Shown here: positions 5,359 through 6,477 of the stretch, piece after piece
Numbering within the stretch: the first letter of the stretch is position 1
How the letters are laid out: each line of letters starts with the position of its first letter
Assembly (NCBI GenBank): GCA_964452105.1
Contig: CAYVLI010000104.1
Span: forward strand, 1,287-7,763
Source: CAYVLI01 sp964452105 [NCBI: uncultured Nitrospinota bacterium]
Lineage (GTDB): Bacteria > JAUXIQ01
Reading direction: 5' to 3'
Length of the DNA: 6,477 nucleotides
Notes under the pieces: model-generated
The model's input: the letters and a program-made list of their open reading frames with translations, nothing else
What the model was told of the DNA's origin: nothing
The model's database searches: none
Made by a program: the position numbers and the translations under genes

Positions 5359-6477
5359 GGGAGGGGAGAAAGATTTATTTCGAGGTTTTCGCCGAAGCTC
5401 CAGTATGGGAGTTTCTGTCAGCCGAATCGATTGTAAAGGACTATCTGCAGGGAGAGGAGAAGGCTCTGAGCTTTTTCACTCCCTTTAGTCTGGAGGACCT
5501 TTTCGAGGAGACGGGAAAGATCGCCAGGCCGGATATGGGTGGAACAGCCGCCGCCCTTATGAGTTTTAACAGAAGCATGGGCGCGTCTGATGCGACTCTG
5601 GAGAACGTGAACCGCCTGGAAAATGGCGCTCTGGTGGTCATGACCGGGCAGCAGCCCGGTGTCCTGACCGGCCCCCTCTACACCGTTTACAAAGCGTTGA
5701 CCGCGGTACAGGTAGCAGCCGATTTAAGCGAGGAGGGTGGAACGCCGGTGGTCCCGGCATTCTGGGTTGCAGGGGAAGACCATGATTTCGATGAAATAGC
5801 ACAGGTGTACGTAGTGGATGGGGATGGCAGGTCTTCTCGCATGGTCCTCCCAGGGGAGATGGGCAGGGGCGGGGGACCGGTCGGTTCCATCTCATTGAAT
5901 GAGAATGTGCGTCTGTTTCTCAATCGTTTTATAGACGCCCTGCCGGCGGGTGGCTTCAGCGGGGAAGTCGAATCGTGCCTGTTCGATGCGCTGAAGAGCT
6001 CGGCCAATTTAGGTGAATGGTTTTCGAGGTTGATGACCTCTCTTATGGGCGAATACGGGCTGGTCCTGGTTGACCCCTCTCTTCCTGCGCTTAAGGATCA
6101 GGCGGCCCCCCTTTTTCAGAAGGCGCTTGATAAACCGCTGCTGGTCACAGAGTTGCTGAACGACGCCGGCGATAGGCTTGAGAGCCTGGACTACCGAAGA
6201 CAGATTCACAAGACTGATGACCTTTGCCCATTTTTTCTTATCAATAGCGGGAAGAGAGATAACGTTAGGGTGCAGGGGGGAATTTTTACCAGCGGTGATT
6301 TGAGATTCAGCGAGGGGGAACTTCGCGCTGTCGCTGAAAGGGAACCGGAGCGCTTCAGCCCTAATGCAGCCATGAGACCGATTTTCTCCGACTATCTTCT
6401 GCCGACGGTGGTTTACGTCGCAGGGCCGGGCGAGATAGGATATTATGCGCAGCTCAGGGAGATTTACGAATATTTTG
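5355..6477 (+). CDS. bshC: bacillithiol biosynthesis cysteine-adding enzyme BshC, 3' end outside window
   Basis: BshC is the putative last enzyme of bacillithiol synthesis, joining cysteine to glucosaminyl-malate. 374 codons are visible of an expected 530-540, open to the window edge. Numbering from TTG 5355, the hallmarks are TGQQPGVLTGPLYTVYKA at 97-114, VPAFWVAGEDHDFDEI at 133-148, SPNAAMRP at 335-342 and DYLLPTVVYVAGPGEIGYYAQL at 346-367. The fold is HIGH-type nucleotidyltransferase-like with a C-terminal coiled coil, here cut off. The start is uncertain. TTG 5355 overlaps the yjbQ stop but has GAGG only one base away. A strong GGGAGGGGAG stands before an in-frame ATT at 5373, which would give a protein six residues shorter. 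The next ordinary start codon (ATG 5535) would remove 60 residues of conserved N-terminus. BshA and BshB are not in the window. Translational coupling to yjbQ is likely. Confidence 0.95.
   Translation, partial: MREGRKIYFEVFAEAPVWEFLSAESIVKDYLQGEEKALSFFTPFSLEDLFEETGKIARPDMGGTAAALMSFNRSMGASDATLENVNRLENGALVVMTGQQPGVLTGPLYTVYKALTAVQVAADLSEEGGTPVVPAFWVAGEDHDFDEIAQVYVVDGDGRSSRMVLPGEMGRGGGPVGSISLNENVRLFLNRFIDALPAGGFSGEVESCLFDALKSSANLGEWFSRLMTSLMGEYGLVLVDPSLPALKDQAAPLFQKALDKPLLVTELLNDAGDRLESLDYRRQIHKTDDLCPFFLINSGKRDNVRVQGGIFTSGDLRFSEGELRAVAEREPERFSPNAAMRPIFSDYLLPTVVYVAGPGEIGYYAQLREIYEYF
5359..5368 (+). promoter_or_regulatory. strong Shine-Dalgarno sequence before an ATT codon of bshC
   Basis: GGGAGGGGAG lies inside the reading frame that begins at TTG 5355 and is ideally spaced (GGAGG at 5360-5364, eight bases) for the ATT at 5373. 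No ATG, GTG or TTG is in frame at that distance. It may drive a non-canonical ATT start, or only help ribosomes that restart at the TTG after finishing yjbQ. Confidence 0.5.

Overview
This 6.5-kb window is ordinary bacterial chromosome with two divergent gene groups around a 789-base non-coding region (2486-3274). The gene set (Rho, ribosomal protein L31, AcpS, YjbQ, BshC) is bacterial. The left-edge gene has an MtrA-like pterin/methyltransferase-type domain that appears to run into a thymidylate-synthase-like domain. I associate this combination with archaea and with anaerobic bacteria such as Chloroflexota (Dehalococcoidia-like). BshC points to a lineage that makes bacillithiol or a related thiol. 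The phylum assignment is tentative. Arg codons AGG/AGA and Ile ATA are common in all the genes, and no gene looks compositionally foreign.

Minus-strand group, read right to left: rho (2485-1211), rpmE (930-721), then the MtrA-like/thymidylate-synthase-like gene (582 to the left edge, truncated by the window). The rho-rpmE order is common in bacteria. A strong intrinsic terminator (1050-1006) separates them, and a good promoter for rpmE overlaps its T-tract. rho itself has a near-consensus sigma70-type promoter about 450 bases upstream of its best start codon, so its mRNA would carry a long leader. Two short tandem repeats lie at the very beginning of that leader.

Plus-strand group, read left to right: acpS (3275-3649), an M48/Ste24-type membrane metalloprotease (3674-4918), yjbQ (4957-5358) and bshC (5355 to the right edge, truncated). 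Gaps are 24 and 38 bases, and the last pair touches or overlaps by four bases, so this is very probably one operon. It combines carrier-protein activation, a membrane protease, a YjbQ/UPF0047 protein and low-molecular-weight thiol synthesis. No single pathway unites them; they look like housekeeping genes that share transcription.

I found no mobile element, CRISPR array, tRNA, rRNA or recognisable riboswitch. The points most worth a second look are the fused-domain gene at the left edge, the long rho leader, the terminator/promoter/hairpin cluster before rpmE, and the start of bshC, where a strong ribosome binding site stands before an ATT codon.
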